This document shows positions 8,916 through 17,629 of a stretch of DNA of 40,549 nucleotides, piece by piece (the first letter of the stretch is position 1; every line of letters begins with the position of its first letter). The position numbers were made by a program, and so were the translations under genes. Source of the stretch: Clostridia bacterium (lineage in GTDB: Bacteria > Bacillota > Clostridia > Christensenellales > Borkfalkiaceae); NCBI GenBank assembly GCA_017467265.1, contig JAFTSO010000020.1:1-40549 (forward strand), read 5' to 3'. The notes beneath the pieces were generated by a model. It was not told where the DNA came from. It saw only the letters and a program-made list of their open reading frames with translations, and searched no databases.

Positions 8916-10351
8916 TGGATAATTACGAAAACTCTTTTAATAATTACGGAGGCTACGGATATTCCGAGCAGGCTGCCCAGCCCACAGGCGATACGGGACT
9001 CAATAACCTTTCGGGGGTTGCCAAAATCAAAGTTATCGGTGTAGGCGGCGCAGGGAATAATGCGGTGGATAGACTCATCGAATCGGGTTTAACCAGCGCG
9101 GAATATATCGTTGTCAATACAGACAATCAGGCGCTCGCGCGTTCCAAAGCGACCAAACGTATTCAGATCGGCGTACAGCTGACGAAAGGTCTTGGTGCAG
9201 GCGCAGATCCTGCCGTGGGTAAAGCGGCTGCAGAAGAGAGCAAAGAAGCACTGCAAGAGGCGCTTAAAGATACAGATTTGTTGTTTATCACCGCAGGTAT
9301 GGGCGGTGGTACGGGTACGGGTGCTGCTCCCGTGATTGCAAAGATCGCAAAGGATATGAAAATTCTTACCGTTGCGGTGGTCACGTTGCCGTTCTCATTC
9401 GAGGCAAAACGTAGAATGGACAATGCGCTCGTCGGTATTGAACAGCTGAAAAAATCGGTGGATTCCATCATTACGATCCCCAACGATAAAATCCGTCAGG
9501 TCGTTCCCAAGAACACGTCCTTCCCCGAGGCGCTTAAAGTTGCAGACGAAGTGCTCCGTCAAGGTATTCGTGGTATCGCGGAATTGATCGTCAAGCCTTC
9601 GCTCATCAATTTGGACTTTGCAGACGTCAAAACGACGCTCAAAGGGCGCGGACTCGCGCATATGGGTATCGGCGTAGCGAAAGGCGAAAAACGTATTTTC
9701 GACGCGGTACGTTGCGCGGTGGGTAGTCCTTTGCTTAACACGACGATCGAGGGCGCTAGCTCGGTGATTTTGAACGTTATCGGCGGCAAAGACCTGTCTT
9801 TGGACGAAGTTATAACAGCGGCAGATCTCGTAAAAGGGGTGATCGATTATTCCGCGAACGTGATTTTTGGTGCTTGTATCGACGAGAATATGTCGGACGA
9901 AGTGGAAGTAGTCATTATTGCCACGGGTTTTAACAGTATGCAGAGCGGAGAAGGATTTGATTCTGCGAACGAAACGTTGCGTCAGGCAACGTTGCTCTCG
10001 CAAAAGCTTGAAAGCGTGCAAGAATCGCCCGTTTCGCCTTTGTTTGGGCAACCTACGCCGTATGGGGAACAGGCTTTTGCGTACGCACAACCGCAATCAC
10101 AGCAGCCATTTGTGCCGCAATATGCACAGCAGCCCTTGCAGCAGCCGTTCGCGCAACCGATGCAGCCGTTGCAGTATGGACAGACTCCGTATGCGCAGCC
10201 TATTCAGCCTACGCCCGAACAGCCTAGCCCCGTCTTTGAACCAGATGATCCAATTCCCGAGGCAAAGGAAGAAAACGGCGAAGAAAAGGTCGATCGCAAA
10301 CATCGTCCCAGATTTGTTGATTTCTTTATGAAAAAGAAGAAAAAGGACTAA
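8912..10351 (+). CDS. ftsZ: Cell division GTPase FtsZ
   Basis: FtsZ is the tubulin homologue that forms the Z ring. The globular core shows KVIGVGGAGNNAVDRLI, the tubulin signature GGGTGTGAAP (about residues 132-141), RRMDNA, and PNDKIRQVV. A linker rich in Pro and Gln (about residues 375-450) follows, then an acidic stretch and a basic C-terminus (RPRFVDFFMKKKKKD). At 479 residues it is longer than most Bacillota FtsZ because of this linker. The conserved DIPxFLR peptide that binds FtsA is replaced by RFVDFFMKK. GGAGG at 8898-8902 is 9 nt before ATG 8912, favouring it over ATG 8915. The gene is translationally coupled to ftsA. Confidence 0.97.
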   Translation: MMDNYENSFNNYGGYGYSEQAAQPTGDTGLNNLSGVAKIKVIGVGGAGNNAVDRLIESGLTSAEYIVVNTDNQALARSKATKRIQIGVQLTKGLGAGADPAVGKAAAEESKEALQEALKDTDLLFITAGMGGGTGTGAAPVIAKIAKDMKILTVAVVTLPFSFEAKRRMDNALVGIEQLKKSVDSIITIPNDKIRQVVPKNTSFPEALKVADEVLRQGIRGIAELIVKPSLINLDFADVKTTLKGRGLAHMGIGVAKGEKRIFDAVRCAVGSPLLNTTIEGASSVILNVIGGKDLSLDEVITAADLVKGVIDYSANVIFGACIDENMSDEVEVVIIATGFNSMQSGEGFDSANETLRQATLLSQKLESVQESPVSPLFGQPTPYGEQAFAYAQPQSQQPFVPQYAQQPLQQPFAQPMQPLQYGQTPYAQPIQPTPEQPSPVFEPDDPIPEAKEENGEEKVDRKHRPRFVDFFMKKKKKD

Positions 10352-10364
10352 AATGGAAATAACG

Positions 10365-10404
10365 AAAAGCGCCTTATCGCATTATAGCGGTAGGGCACTT
10401 TTTT
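10365..10404 (+). terminator. Rho-independent terminator after ftsZ
   Basis: AAAGCGCCTTATCGC (10366-10380) pairs with GCGGTAGGGCACTTT (10387-10401) across a 6-nt loop, with one mismatch and two G-U pairs. A T run follows. It starts 14 nt after the ftsZ stop. The gene-free interval 10352-10686 also holds a candidate minus-strand RNA and a palindrome, listed separately. Confidence 0.88.
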
Positions 10405-10427
10405 ATGTATATTTTTGTACGTATGAA

Positions 10428-10566
10428 AATAAAACAGGGAAAGAGCACCCACAACGCTGCGGATGCCCTTTCGAGGAAGAATAAATCAGATATGAGGATA
10501 AACTTTGTTCAGATAACTTTACTTATCGAAAAAACATATAAAAAGCAATCGTTCAATCGATATTTT
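10428..10566 (-). ncRNA. Candidate minus-strand small RNA between ftsZ and murC
   Basis: On the minus strand a promoter (10572-10600) is followed by about 138 nt without a convincing open frame, ending in a terminator-like hairpin. The stem GAAAGGGCATCCGCA (10472 down to 10458) pairs with TGTGGGTGCTCTTTC (10453 down to 10439). The tail CCTGTTTTATTTT is U-rich. The hairpin is better paired on the minus strand, where mismatches become G-U pairs, and only that strand has the T tract. A second pairing TATCGA/TCGATA lies near the 5' end. I do not recognise a known RNA family (not 6S, SRP or tmRNA by eye), and transcription is inferred. Confidence 0.45.
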
Positions 10567-10571
10567 TAATT

Positions 10572-10600
10572 ATTATACCACGTTTTTTTGCGATAATCAA
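10572..10600 (-). promoter_or_regulatory. Minus-strand promoter for candidate small RNA
   Basis: Read on the minus strand, TTGATT (10600-10595) and a perfect TATAAT (10577-10572) are separated by 17 bp. No protein gene lies downstream on this strand before the ftsZ-end terminator region, so if active it would drive the candidate small RNA. Confidence 0.55.
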
Positions 10601-10630
10601 GTGAAAATGAAAAAATTAATGCGAATTTGA

Positions 10631-10647
10631 TATAAGAATTTCTTATA
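10631..10647. promoter_or_regulatory. 17-nt palindrome upstream of murC
   Basis: TATAAGAATTTCTTATA is a perfect inverted repeat with a 1-nt centre, 40 bp before the murC ATG in AT-rich DNA. It overlaps a TATAAT-like string (10644-10649). It could be an operator or a chance AT-rich palindrome; I cannot name a regulator. Confidence 0.3.
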
Positions 10648-10686
10648 ATACACATAAAGGCATATTATACAGAATACAATGGTGAT

Positions 10687-12036
10687 ATGCGTTTGAAAGG
10701 TTTGAAATCGGTTGAAAAGATATATTTTATCGGGATCGGCGGCATCAGTATGAGTGCGCTGGCATGTTTTCTCTTTGATTGTGGGTATTCTGTTTCGGGG
10801 AGCGACGCAGCGCGGAGCGAACAGACGGAAAAACTGTCGGCGCAAGGAATACCCGTCTTTGTTGGAGCGGACGAAAATAGGGCAGAGCTGGCAGTTGCCG
10901 AGCTTGTGGTTTATACGGACGCAATTCCTATGGAACACGCGGAGTTGAGAAAAGCGAAAACTTTGCAAAAACAGATTGTTTCACGTGCGGAATTGTTGGC
11001 GATTATCTGCCAAGAATTTCCCAACGTCCTTGCAGTGGCAGGCAGTCACGGAAAGACCACCTGCACGTCGATGTGTGCACACGTTTTTCGTGGTGTCGGC
11101 GTTCCGTTTACGGCGCATATCGGGGGCGAAGACGGCACGTTTGGCAATTTCTATACAAGTGGTAGGGAATATTTTGTGACCGAGGCTTGCGAGTATAAAA
11201 AAAATTTATTGAAATTCTCTTCGCGGCGATCAATTTTGTTGAATATCGACAAAGATCATATGGAGTGCTATGATGGTGAAAAGGATTTGATCGACACTTT
11301 TCGGCAATTTTGTGTGAACGCGGAAACGGCGTTTGTGTGTGCGGATGATGAAAAATGCCGATCGCTCGGGGATTTTCCTTGTTTTGGTATAGAGAACAGC
11401 GGAGCAGATTATCGTGCCACGCATCTCCGTGCGAACGGGGAACGGTATTCGTTTACAGTGGAAGAATACGGGAAAGCGATCTGCCGTATTAGGCTAAACG
11501 CGATCGGGCGGTGCAACGTTTACAATGCTTTGGCGGCGTTTGCCGCGATGCGATCGTTTGGGTTTAACGAACGGGAGATTGCAATGGGGTTGGAAAGTTT
11601 TACGGCGGTGAAACGACGTTTTGAGAAAATCGGGACGTACCGCGGCGCGAGCTTTATCTGTGACTATGCCCATCATCCACGTGAGATTGTGGCGACGGTA
11701 CGCACTGCGCAAGGCGTGTGTCGTGGCGAACTGTACGTCGTATTTCAGCCGCATACGTATTCGCGTACAAAGCTATTAATGTCGGAGTTTTTATCCGTGC
11801 TTCGGCCCATCAAAAACTTGATGATCTACAAAACGTATGCCGCGCGAGAGCGATATGACGGATCGGGTAGCGCCGCCGCGCTTTCCCGTGCGGTGGGGAG
11901 TAGCCTATATGCAGAGAACGTTTACGTATTGAAAACTTGGCTAAAAAAGACGGTGAAAGAAGGGGACGTCGTGCTCTTTTTAGGGGCTGGAGATATCTAT
12001 TACGCTGCGCAATATTTGTTAAAAGAACTCCGATAG
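10687..12036 (+). CDS. murC: UDP-N-acetylmuramate--L-alanine ligase MurC
   Basis: MurC adds L-alanine to UDP-MurNAc, the first stem-peptide step. The 449-residue protein has YFIGIGGISMSALA at its UDP-binding N-terminus and the ATP loop AGSHGKTTCTSM (about residues 118-129; most MurC proteins have GTHGKTTT). It also has NIDKDHMECY in the central domain, DYAHHPREI in the C-terminal domain, and the late VLFLGAGDIYY. There is no clear Shine-Dalgarno before ATG 10687 (the upstream bases are ACAATGGTGAT), unlike its neighbours. It stands as a single-gene unit, separated from ftsZ by terminators and followed by its own terminator, so it has left the usual murG-murC order. Confidence 0.94.
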   Translation: MRLKGLKSVEKIYFIGIGGISMSALACFLFDCGYSVSGSDAARSEQTEKLSAQGIPVFVGADENRAELAVAELVVYTDAIPMEHAELRKAKTLQKQIVSRAELLAIICQEFPNVLAVAGSHGKTTCTSMCAHVFRGVGVPFTAHIGGEDGTFGNFYTSGREYFVTEACEYKKNLLKFSSRRSILLNIDKDHMECYDGEKDLIDTFRQFCVNAETAFVCADDEKCRSLGDFPCFGIENSGADYRATHLRANGERYSFTVEEYGKAICRIRLNAIGRCNVYNALAAFAAMRSFGFNEREIAMGLESFTAVKRRFEKIGTYRGASFICDYAHHPREIVATVRTAQGVCRGELYVVFQPHTYSRTKLLMSEFLSVLRPIKNLMIYKTYAARERYDGSGSAAALSRAVGSSLYAENVYVLKTWLKKTVKEGDVVLFLGAGDIYYAAQYLLKELR

Positions 12037-12053
12037 GAGTTAGTCTTAAAAAC

Positions 12054-12111
12054 AAAACGGGCAAAAGGGGAGAAAAAGTGGAAAAATTCTCTTCTTTCAG
12101 CCCGTTTTTTT
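12054..12111 (+). terminator. Rho-independent terminator after murC
   Basis: AAAACGGGC (12054-12062) pairs with GCCCGTTTT (12100-12108), with an inner GAGAA/TTCTC pairing, followed by a T run to 12111. It isolates murC from the ftsK promoter. Confidence 0.85.
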
Positions 12112-12123
12112 GCAGTCAAACTA

Positions 12124-12152
12124 TTGAAAAAAAAGAAAAACTGTGTTATAAT
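12124..12152 (+). promoter_or_regulatory. Sigma-A-type promoter for ftsK
   Basis: TTGAAA (12124-12129) and TATAAT (12147-12152) are separated by 17 bp. The predicted transcript starts near 12159 and meets an AGGAGG ribosome site at 12169-12174, leaving a very short leader. Confidence 0.88.
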
Positions 12153-12182
12153 AAATTGGTATAGGTTTAGGAGGTGTTTCCC

Positions 12183-15100
12183 TTGGCGAAACAGGCAGGA
12201 AAAGAGAATAAGAATAAGAATAAAAAAGAATCGGGAATTGTCAATAAAGAGAGTTTTTGCGCGACGATTGCGCTGTTCTCGGCTTTGTTATTTTTGATTT
12301 TATGTACGCGGACTGTCATCTTTGGGGAGTTCGGTTTTGCCGTGCACAGCTTTTTGGTGGGCGTGTTTGGGTATTTGGCGTATCCGTTCGTTATCGGGCT
12401 GTTCTACGTTTCGGCGTGGGGCTTATTCGGCAAACGGCTCGTAAAGAACAGAACGCTTTTTTTCTGTTGCGTGATGCTGGTGATCGCGGTGTCGCTCATC
12501 ATACATACAGCGTGCAGTCTTTCGTGGTTTGATAAAAATACCTATCTTACCGATTGTTTTGAAAAAGGGGAACAATTCCCGAAATCGACGGTCTGCGGTG
12601 TAGTTGGCGGCACGCTCGTCTATGGCGTTGCCATTTTGACGACGGAGATCGGCGCATTGATCGTTTACGGGATCATAGCGGCGTTTTTGACGTATGTTTG
12701 TATTACGGTCGCTGGCAAGCAGCCCAAGCAAAAACCGCAGACGATTGAAAAAGGTACTGAAAAAGCGGAAAACGTAGCAAACTCTACAACGGAAATTCCC
12801 TTATATCAACAACCTATGGGACAAGCTACTCCTGCGCAAAACGTGCAGACGCAGCCCGAAAACGTGCCTTATGAACAAAATATAGGCGCAGAGCGTATTC
12901 CGATGTCGGGGTATCAGCCGACGACAGACGAGCAGGCATACACGCAAAATTCCGCACAGAACGAGCCGACGGACGGTTATACACCGACAGTTTCCCAGCG
13001 CCCAGGGTTTACGTTACACGAGAACGACGTATCGAATTTTAACAGTGGTAGAGCCTTTTCGCCTTTTGGCACGCAACAAAGCGAGCAAGAACAGCCCACG
13101 GAGAAAATGGAGATCGATTATACGAATCCGCGCGCGTTCTTGTTTGGGGGGACGCCTGCGGAGAATTATAAACGGAATTTGATTTTCGATCCGACGGCAA
13201 AGGTGAATACACGTCCTAACGTTTCGTCCGATCCTCCGACGGTCAACGACGGCTATACGCCTTCGTATATGGACGCGTATCAAAATTCTGTGAACGCGAA
13301 CGTGCAACCAGCGCGCCCCGTCAAGATTGTCAACGACCAATCGCCGTTCCAATATAACGGCAGCTACGGCAATACCGCAGAACAAGCGCCTACGCCGCCA
13401 CCTGTGGTGGAAGTGACGCCGAAAGAAGAAAGACCGTTCGTACAAGATCCGACTCCCTATACGCCCGTTTCGACGGCGGAGAGCCGTGATCCGTATACGT
13501 TGTCCGAGCCTTCAAAGGATTATAGCAGAAACGAGCGTGAAGACGTTGCACCTATTACGCCCGTTGAAACAACGCGCGGCGAAGAACTTGATCGTGGCAG
13601 GGGCGAAGAATATAGACGGCACGATTATATGGATTTGTTCTCGACGGAGAACCCCAATGTATTCGGTGGAGAAGAAGAAACGTTGTTGGACAGAGCGATG
13701 GGCGATGGCAGACTCGATCGTAGCATTAGCGAGCGTACGTTTACGCGCGACGAGTCGTTGTTTGATGATCGCGGCAGTACGCGAGAAGACGACGATGCTC
13801 CCCGTGGTAGAGACGGTATGCATTTGTTGGACGACGAAGATCCCTATTCGCTGCGCTCTGATTATAATCGCGGCGAAGAAATCGGCTTGAACGATGTTGG
13901 CGGTTTTGGTAGGGAAGTATCCGAACCGCGCGGCAGGGGGTATGACGATGAAATCGTAGACGTGTCGCCTAGAACGGCGCGTATGCCGATCGAGCCCGTC
14001 ACGGAGATTACTCCGCCCGAGCCTGCGCCTGCGGTGATGCCGAAAGTGACGGAAGTTGCGCCTACGCCACCGCCGCCCCCGAAACCTCGTATTATACGTC
14101 CGTACGTGCGCGTACCCTTGGACGATTTCGATTGTCGCGACGTACAGCCGACGGCAAACGACGAGGAAGTGGAAGAAACAAAGCAGAATATTATCGCAAC
14201 GTTGGCAGAATTCCGTGTCAATGGCGCAGAGATCGCGTCCGTGACCTTTGGACCTACGGTCACGCGTTATAACGTGGCAATTCCACGCAGCATTTCGCCC
14301 AAAAAAGTTGTTGCACTTGATCAGTCGATCGCCATTAGCTTACATTCCAGCGGCGTAAACGTATATCCTAACTACGAAGACGGCGTAGTGAGTATTGAAG
14401 TGCCTAACAAGGAACGGCAGTTTGTACAGCTCGGGTGTATGCTGTCGGGGGATACTTTCGTCAATGCAAAATCGTCTTCGCTGATGTTCACGATGGGGAA
14501 AGACGTAGCCAACCGCAAAGTGTACGGCGATATCAGCAAAATGATCCACTTACTCGTGGCAGGTTCGTCTGGTTCGGGTAAGAGCGTGTTCCTGGGCTCG
14601 TTGATTATCAGCTTGATCTACAAATACTCGCCCGAAGAATTGCGTTTGATTTTGATTGACCCGAAAATGACGGAGTTCGTGCTTTACAACGGCTTGCCGC
14701 ATTTGATGATTAACGAAATTATCACCGACGCAAACAAAGCGGTGCAGAGCTTGAACTGGGCAATCGGCGAAATGAACAGACGTTATCAGCTGTTTGAAAA
14801 GATGTCCCGTTCGGGCACGTACGTGGTCAATCTCGATCAATACAATGCGCAGGTGGAAAAGGCAGAACGCCTTCCGAAGATCGTCATTATCATCGACGAG
14901 CTTGCCGATTTGATGTTGGCGGCGAAAAAGGATATGGAAGACCGCATACAAAACCTTACGCAAAAGGCGCGTGCGGCAGGTATCCATTTGATCGTCGCAA
15001 CGCAAAGACCGTCCACAGACGTTATTACGGGCGTTATTAAGAGCAACCTGCCTACACGTGTCGCGTTCTACGTGGCAACGGACGTCGACAGCCGCGTTAT

Positions 15101-15566
15101 TCTCGATCAAACGGGCGCGCAGAAATTGCTGGGCAAAGGCGACTTCCTGTATACGATGCCTGGGCTTGCCGCTCCCGTCCGCGTGCAGAGCGCGTTCATC
15201 TCTCCCGAAGAATCGCAACGCGTCGTCAACTTTATTAAGAACAATAACGAAGCCTATTACGACGAAGAGGCGACGGCGTTTATCAATTCTCGCGGCGGCT
15301 ATGCAGGCGAACCAACCGATCCACTTGTCGGTGATAAGAGCGGTGCGGTCGATCCTATCTATATAGAAGCGCTCAAATACGTGATTTTAAGCGGTAGTGC
15401 ATCCATTTCAATGATCCAGAGAAAATGTTCTACGGGGTATAGCCGTGCAGGCAAGATTATAGAATGGATGGAAGATATGGGCTACATTTCGCCGTTTGAC
15501 GGCGCGAAAGCGAGAAAAGTTCTTATTTCCAAAGAAGAATTTGAGAGCAAATACGGTCCGTTGTAA
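12183..15566 (+). CDS. ftsK: DNA translocase FtsK/SpoIIIE
   Basis: This hexameric, membrane-anchored ATPase pumps chromosomal DNA away from the closing septum. From the TTG start it has 1127 residues: a basic N-terminus, four membrane helices (about residues 25-175), a very long Pro/Gln- then Asp/Arg/Glu-rich linker (about 180-635), and the motor. The motor shows the alpha domain from IIRPYVRVPLDDFD, Walker A VAGSSGSGKSV (about 793-803), Walker B IVIIIDELADL (about 898), and ATQRPSTDVITG. The gamma winged-helix domain (about 1055-1127) would read orienting sequences. I chose TTG 12183 because AGGAGG (12169-12174) is 8 nt before it; the in-frame GTG at 12174 overlaps that site. Whether it serves vegetative division or sporulation cannot be told. 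Confidence 0.94.
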   Translation: MAKQAGKENKNKNKKESGIVNKESFCATIALFSALLFLILCTRTVIFGEFGFAVHSFLVGVFGYLAYPFVIGLFYVSAWGLFGKRLVKNRTLFFCCVMLVIAVSLIIHTACSLSWFDKNTYLTDCFEKGEQFPKSTVCGVVGGTLVYGVAILTTEIGALIVYGIIAAFLTYVCITVAGKQPKQKPQTIEKGTEKAENVANSTTEIPLYQQPMGQATPAQNVQTQPENVPYEQNIGAERIPMSGYQPTTDEQAYTQNSAQNEPTDGYTPTVSQRPGFTLHENDVSNFNSGRAFSPFGTQQSEQEQPTEKMEIDYTNPRAFLFGGTPAENYKRNLIFDPTAKVNTRPNVSSDPPTVNDGYTPSYMDAYQNSVNANVQPARPVKIVNDQSPFQYNGSYGNTAEQAPTPPPVVEVTPKEERPFVQDPTPYTPVSTAESRDPYTLSEPSKDYSRNEREDVAPITPVETTRGEELDRGRGEEYRRHDYMDLFSTENPNVFGGEEETLLDRAMGDGRLDRSISERTFTRDESLFDDRGSTREDDDAPRGRDGMHLLDDEDPYSLRSDYNRGEEIGLNDVGGFGREVSEPRGRGYDDEIVDVSPRTARMPIEPVTEITPPEPAPAVMPKVTEVAPTPPPPPKPRIIRPYVRVPLDDFDCRDVQPTANDEEVEETKQNIIATLAEFRVNGAEIASVTFGPTVTRYNVAIPRSISPKKVVALDQSIAISLHSSGVNVYPNYEDGVVSIEVPNKERQFVQLGCMLSGDTFVNAKSSSLMFTMGKDVANRKVYGDISKMIHLLVAGSSGSGKSVFLGSLIISLIYKYSPEELRLILIDPKMTEFVLYNGLPHLMINEIITDANKAVQSLNWAIGEMNRRYQLFEKMSRSGTYVVNLDQYNAQVEKAERLPKIVIIIDELADLMLAAKKDMEDRIQNLTQKARAAGIHLIVATQRPSTDVITGVIKSNLPTRVAFYVATDVDSRVILDQTGAQKLLGKGDFLYTMPGLAAPVRVQSAFISPEESQRVVNFIKNNNEAYYDEEATAFINSRGGYAGEPTDPLVGDKSGAVDPIYIEALKYVILSGSASISMIQRKCSTGYSRAGKIIEWMEDMGYISPFDGAKARKVLISKEEFESKYGPL

Positions 15567-15651
15567 AAAAACAAAAACAATTTTCAAAAACAGGCATACA
15601 TTTGTCATATTAAATGTGGTATGCTATGTACGTAAAAGGATAAAACGAAGT

Positions 15652-16986
15652 ATGTTATCGAACAAGAAATTCGGCGTTATTTCGCTCGGTTGCGATAAAA
15701 ACCGCGTCGATACCGAAAAGTTGCTGGGGTTCATCAAGGCGAAAGGCGGCACGCTGACGGACGATATTTCCGTCGCGGAAGTGCTTATCGTCAACACCTG
15801 CGCTTTTTTGGAGAGTGCGCGGCAAGAGGCGATCGAAACGGTGTTGGAGTGCGCTGAACAAAAAAATGGTGGAAAGCTGGAAAAGCTGGTCGTCACAGGT
15901 TGCTTGCCGCAAAAATTTATCGACGAACTGTTTGCTCCGCTGCAAGAAGTAGACGTTTTTTTGGGTATCAACGATTACGAAAAGATTTTCGAGGCGTTGG
16001 AACGCTCATACGAGCATAACGAACGGCAAAACTATGTTGGTAAAGGGCAGGACGGGTATATGCACGATCGCGTTTTGACAACGGCGGATCATTTTGCATA
16101 CTTAAAGATTGCAGACGGATGCTATAACCATTGTACCTACTGTTTGATCCCGAAAATCCGTGGTAAATACCGCTCGTACCCGTTGGAAGAGCTGGTCAAA
16201 GAAGCGAAAGAACTGGGGGAGACGGCGGAGCTAATTTTGGTGGCGCAGGACACGACGCGCTACGGCGAAGATCTGTACGGCAAGAATTGTTTTGTGGAGC
16301 TAATCCGCAAAATTTCTGCGCTGGATAATATCAAAAAAATTCGTTTGCTCTATTGTTATCCCGACGTGATCGGGGACGAGCTTATCGAGGAGATTGCAAA
16401 CAACGATAAAATTTTGAAATATATCGATATACCTTTGCAACACTCGGAAGATCGCGTGTTAAAGCTAATGAACAGAAAGGGCACGCGCGAAGGGTATATC
16501 AATCTCATTAAAAAATTGCACGAAAAAATTCCCGAGATTGCGATACGTTCCACGTTCATTTCTGGTTTCCCTTCGGAAACGGAAGATGAATTTTTGGAAA
16601 TGCTCGATTTTATACGGCGTGCAAAATTCTTAAATTGCGGTTTCTTCGCCTATTCGCGAGAACCGGATACGGGTGCGTACCGTATGAAAGGGCAGATCCA
16701 TCACGCGACAAAAAAGCGGCGTGTGCGCGCTCTGTATCAGGCACAGCAAGAAATCTCGAAAGAACTGCTTTCGTCGCTGGTTGGTCAAAAAATTACGGTG
16801 CTGTGCGACGGCATCGATTATGAAAAAGGTTGTTTCGTAGGGCGTGGGTATTTTAGCGCACCCGACATCGACGGGAAAGTATATTTCTTCGCGGCAGAAG
16901 CCGCGCAAGGCGAATATTACGAAGTTGAGATCGATCGCGCGGAGACGTACGACTTATACGGACATACGGAGGATTACGAATTATGA
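15652..16986 (+). CDS. rimO: Ribosomal protein S12 methylthiotransferase RimO
   Basis: This radical-SAM enzyme with two iron-sulfur clusters methylthiolates an aspartate of ribosomal protein S12. The 444 residues show the N-terminal UPF0004 domain with its three cysteines in SLGCDKNRVD, VNTCAF and TGCLPQ. The radical-SAM cysteines (C157, C161, C164) lie in GCYNHCTYC, followed by LIPKIRGKYRS. A C-terminal TRAM domain (about 375-440) ends the protein. The related MiaB family is excluded by the RimO-like CDKNRVD and IRGKYRS blocks. The frame is open upstream to 15496, but homology starts at MLSNKKFGVISLG; AAAAGGA lies upstream of ATG 15652. Its stop overlaps the pgsA start (ATGA). Confidence 0.94.
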   Translation: MLSNKKFGVISLGCDKNRVDTEKLLGFIKAKGGTLTDDISVAEVLIVNTCAFLESARQEAIETVLECAEQKNGGKLEKLVVTGCLPQKFIDELFAPLQEVDVFLGINDYEKIFEALERSYEHNERQNYVGKGQDGYMHDRVLTTADHFAYLKIADGCYNHCTYCLIPKIRGKYRSYPLEELVKEAKELGETAELILVAQDTTRYGEDLYGKNCFVELIRKISALDNIKKIRLLYCYPDVIGDELIEEIANNDKILKYIDIPLQHSEDRVLKLMNRKGTREGYINLIKKLHEKIPEIAIRSTFISGFPSETEDEFLEMLDFIRRAKFLNCGFFAYSREPDTGAYRMKGQIHHATKKRRVRALYQAQQEISKELLSSLVGQKITVLCDGIDYEKGCFVGRGYFSAPDIDGKVYFFAAEAAQGEYYEVEIDRAETYDLYGHTEDYEL

Positions 16987-17600
16987 ATTTACCCAACAAA
17001 ATCACTTTGAGCCGAATTTTTATGATACCCGTTTTCGTGGCGGTATTCTTCTTGGATAGCGTATTGCCCGACGTAAAGGGTATGCCCATCGCTTACGCCA
17101 TCGCGGCGGCGATTTTTGCCATTGCAGCGTGTACCGATTTCATCGACGGACACATTGCGCGTTCGCGCGGTTTGGTGACAAACCTTGGCAAATTTCTTGA
17201 TCCGATTGCAGACAAAGTGCTCGTTTCGACAGCAATGATTTTGCTTTTGGCGATGAAAGAAATCCTGTTCCGCAGCTGGGAATACACAACGGAGCTGTAT
17301 ATTGCGCTTGCAGTATGTATTTGTGTGATTATGGCGCGAGAGTTGATTATCAGTGCGTTCCGCCAGATCGCGGCGACGACGGGGCTGGTGTTAGCAGCGG
17401 ACAAGCTCGGTAAATATAAAACGACGTTCCAAGACGTGAGCATTGTGGTATTGCTCGTTTCGGCGAGTGTGTTTGGTAAAGTGGGCGAAGTGCTTTGTAT
17501 TGTAGGATTGGTACTGTTTGCAATCGCGACGGTGCTTACCGTTTGGTCGGGCATTTCATACGTTGTGAAGAATAAGCAGGTATTAAAAGATCAGAAATGA
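16983..17600 (+). CDS. pgsA: CDP-diacylglycerol--glycerol-3-phosphate 3-phosphatidyltransferase PgsA
   Basis: This membrane enzyme makes phosphatidylglycerol phosphate, the first committed step to phosphatidylglycerol and cardiolipin. The 205-residue protein has the CDP-alcohol phosphatidyltransferase signature: DGHIARSRG followed by GKFLDPIADKVL (about residues 56-81), with all the conserved Asp residues. Several hydrophobic helices surround it. NKITLSRI near the N-terminus is typical of PgsA. It overlaps rimO by 4 nt and precedes the cinA-like gene, the common Bacillota order rimO-pgsA-cinA-recA. Confidence 0.94.
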   Translation: MNLPNKITLSRIFMIPVFVAVFFLDSVLPDVKGMPIAYAIAAAIFAIAACTDFIDGHIARSRGLVTNLGKFLDPIADKVLVSTAMILLLAMKEILFRSWEYTTELYIALAVCICVIMARELIISAFRQIAATTGLVLAADKLGKYKTTFQDVSIVVLLVSASVFGKVGEVLCIVGLVLFAIATVLTVWSGISYVVKNKQVLKDQK

Positions 17601-17629
17601 GTTCTTTTTTAGCGAAAAGGGAGTGACAT

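Noticed and set aside
10080..10230. Tandem DNA repeat array in the ftsZ 3' region
   Set aside because: The repetitive look comes from CAG/CCG codons of the Pro/Gln-rich linker, not from exact DNA repeats.
12174..12182. GTG 12174 as ftsK start
   Set aside because: It overlaps the AGGAGG ribosome site itself; TTG 12183 has ideal 8-nt spacing.
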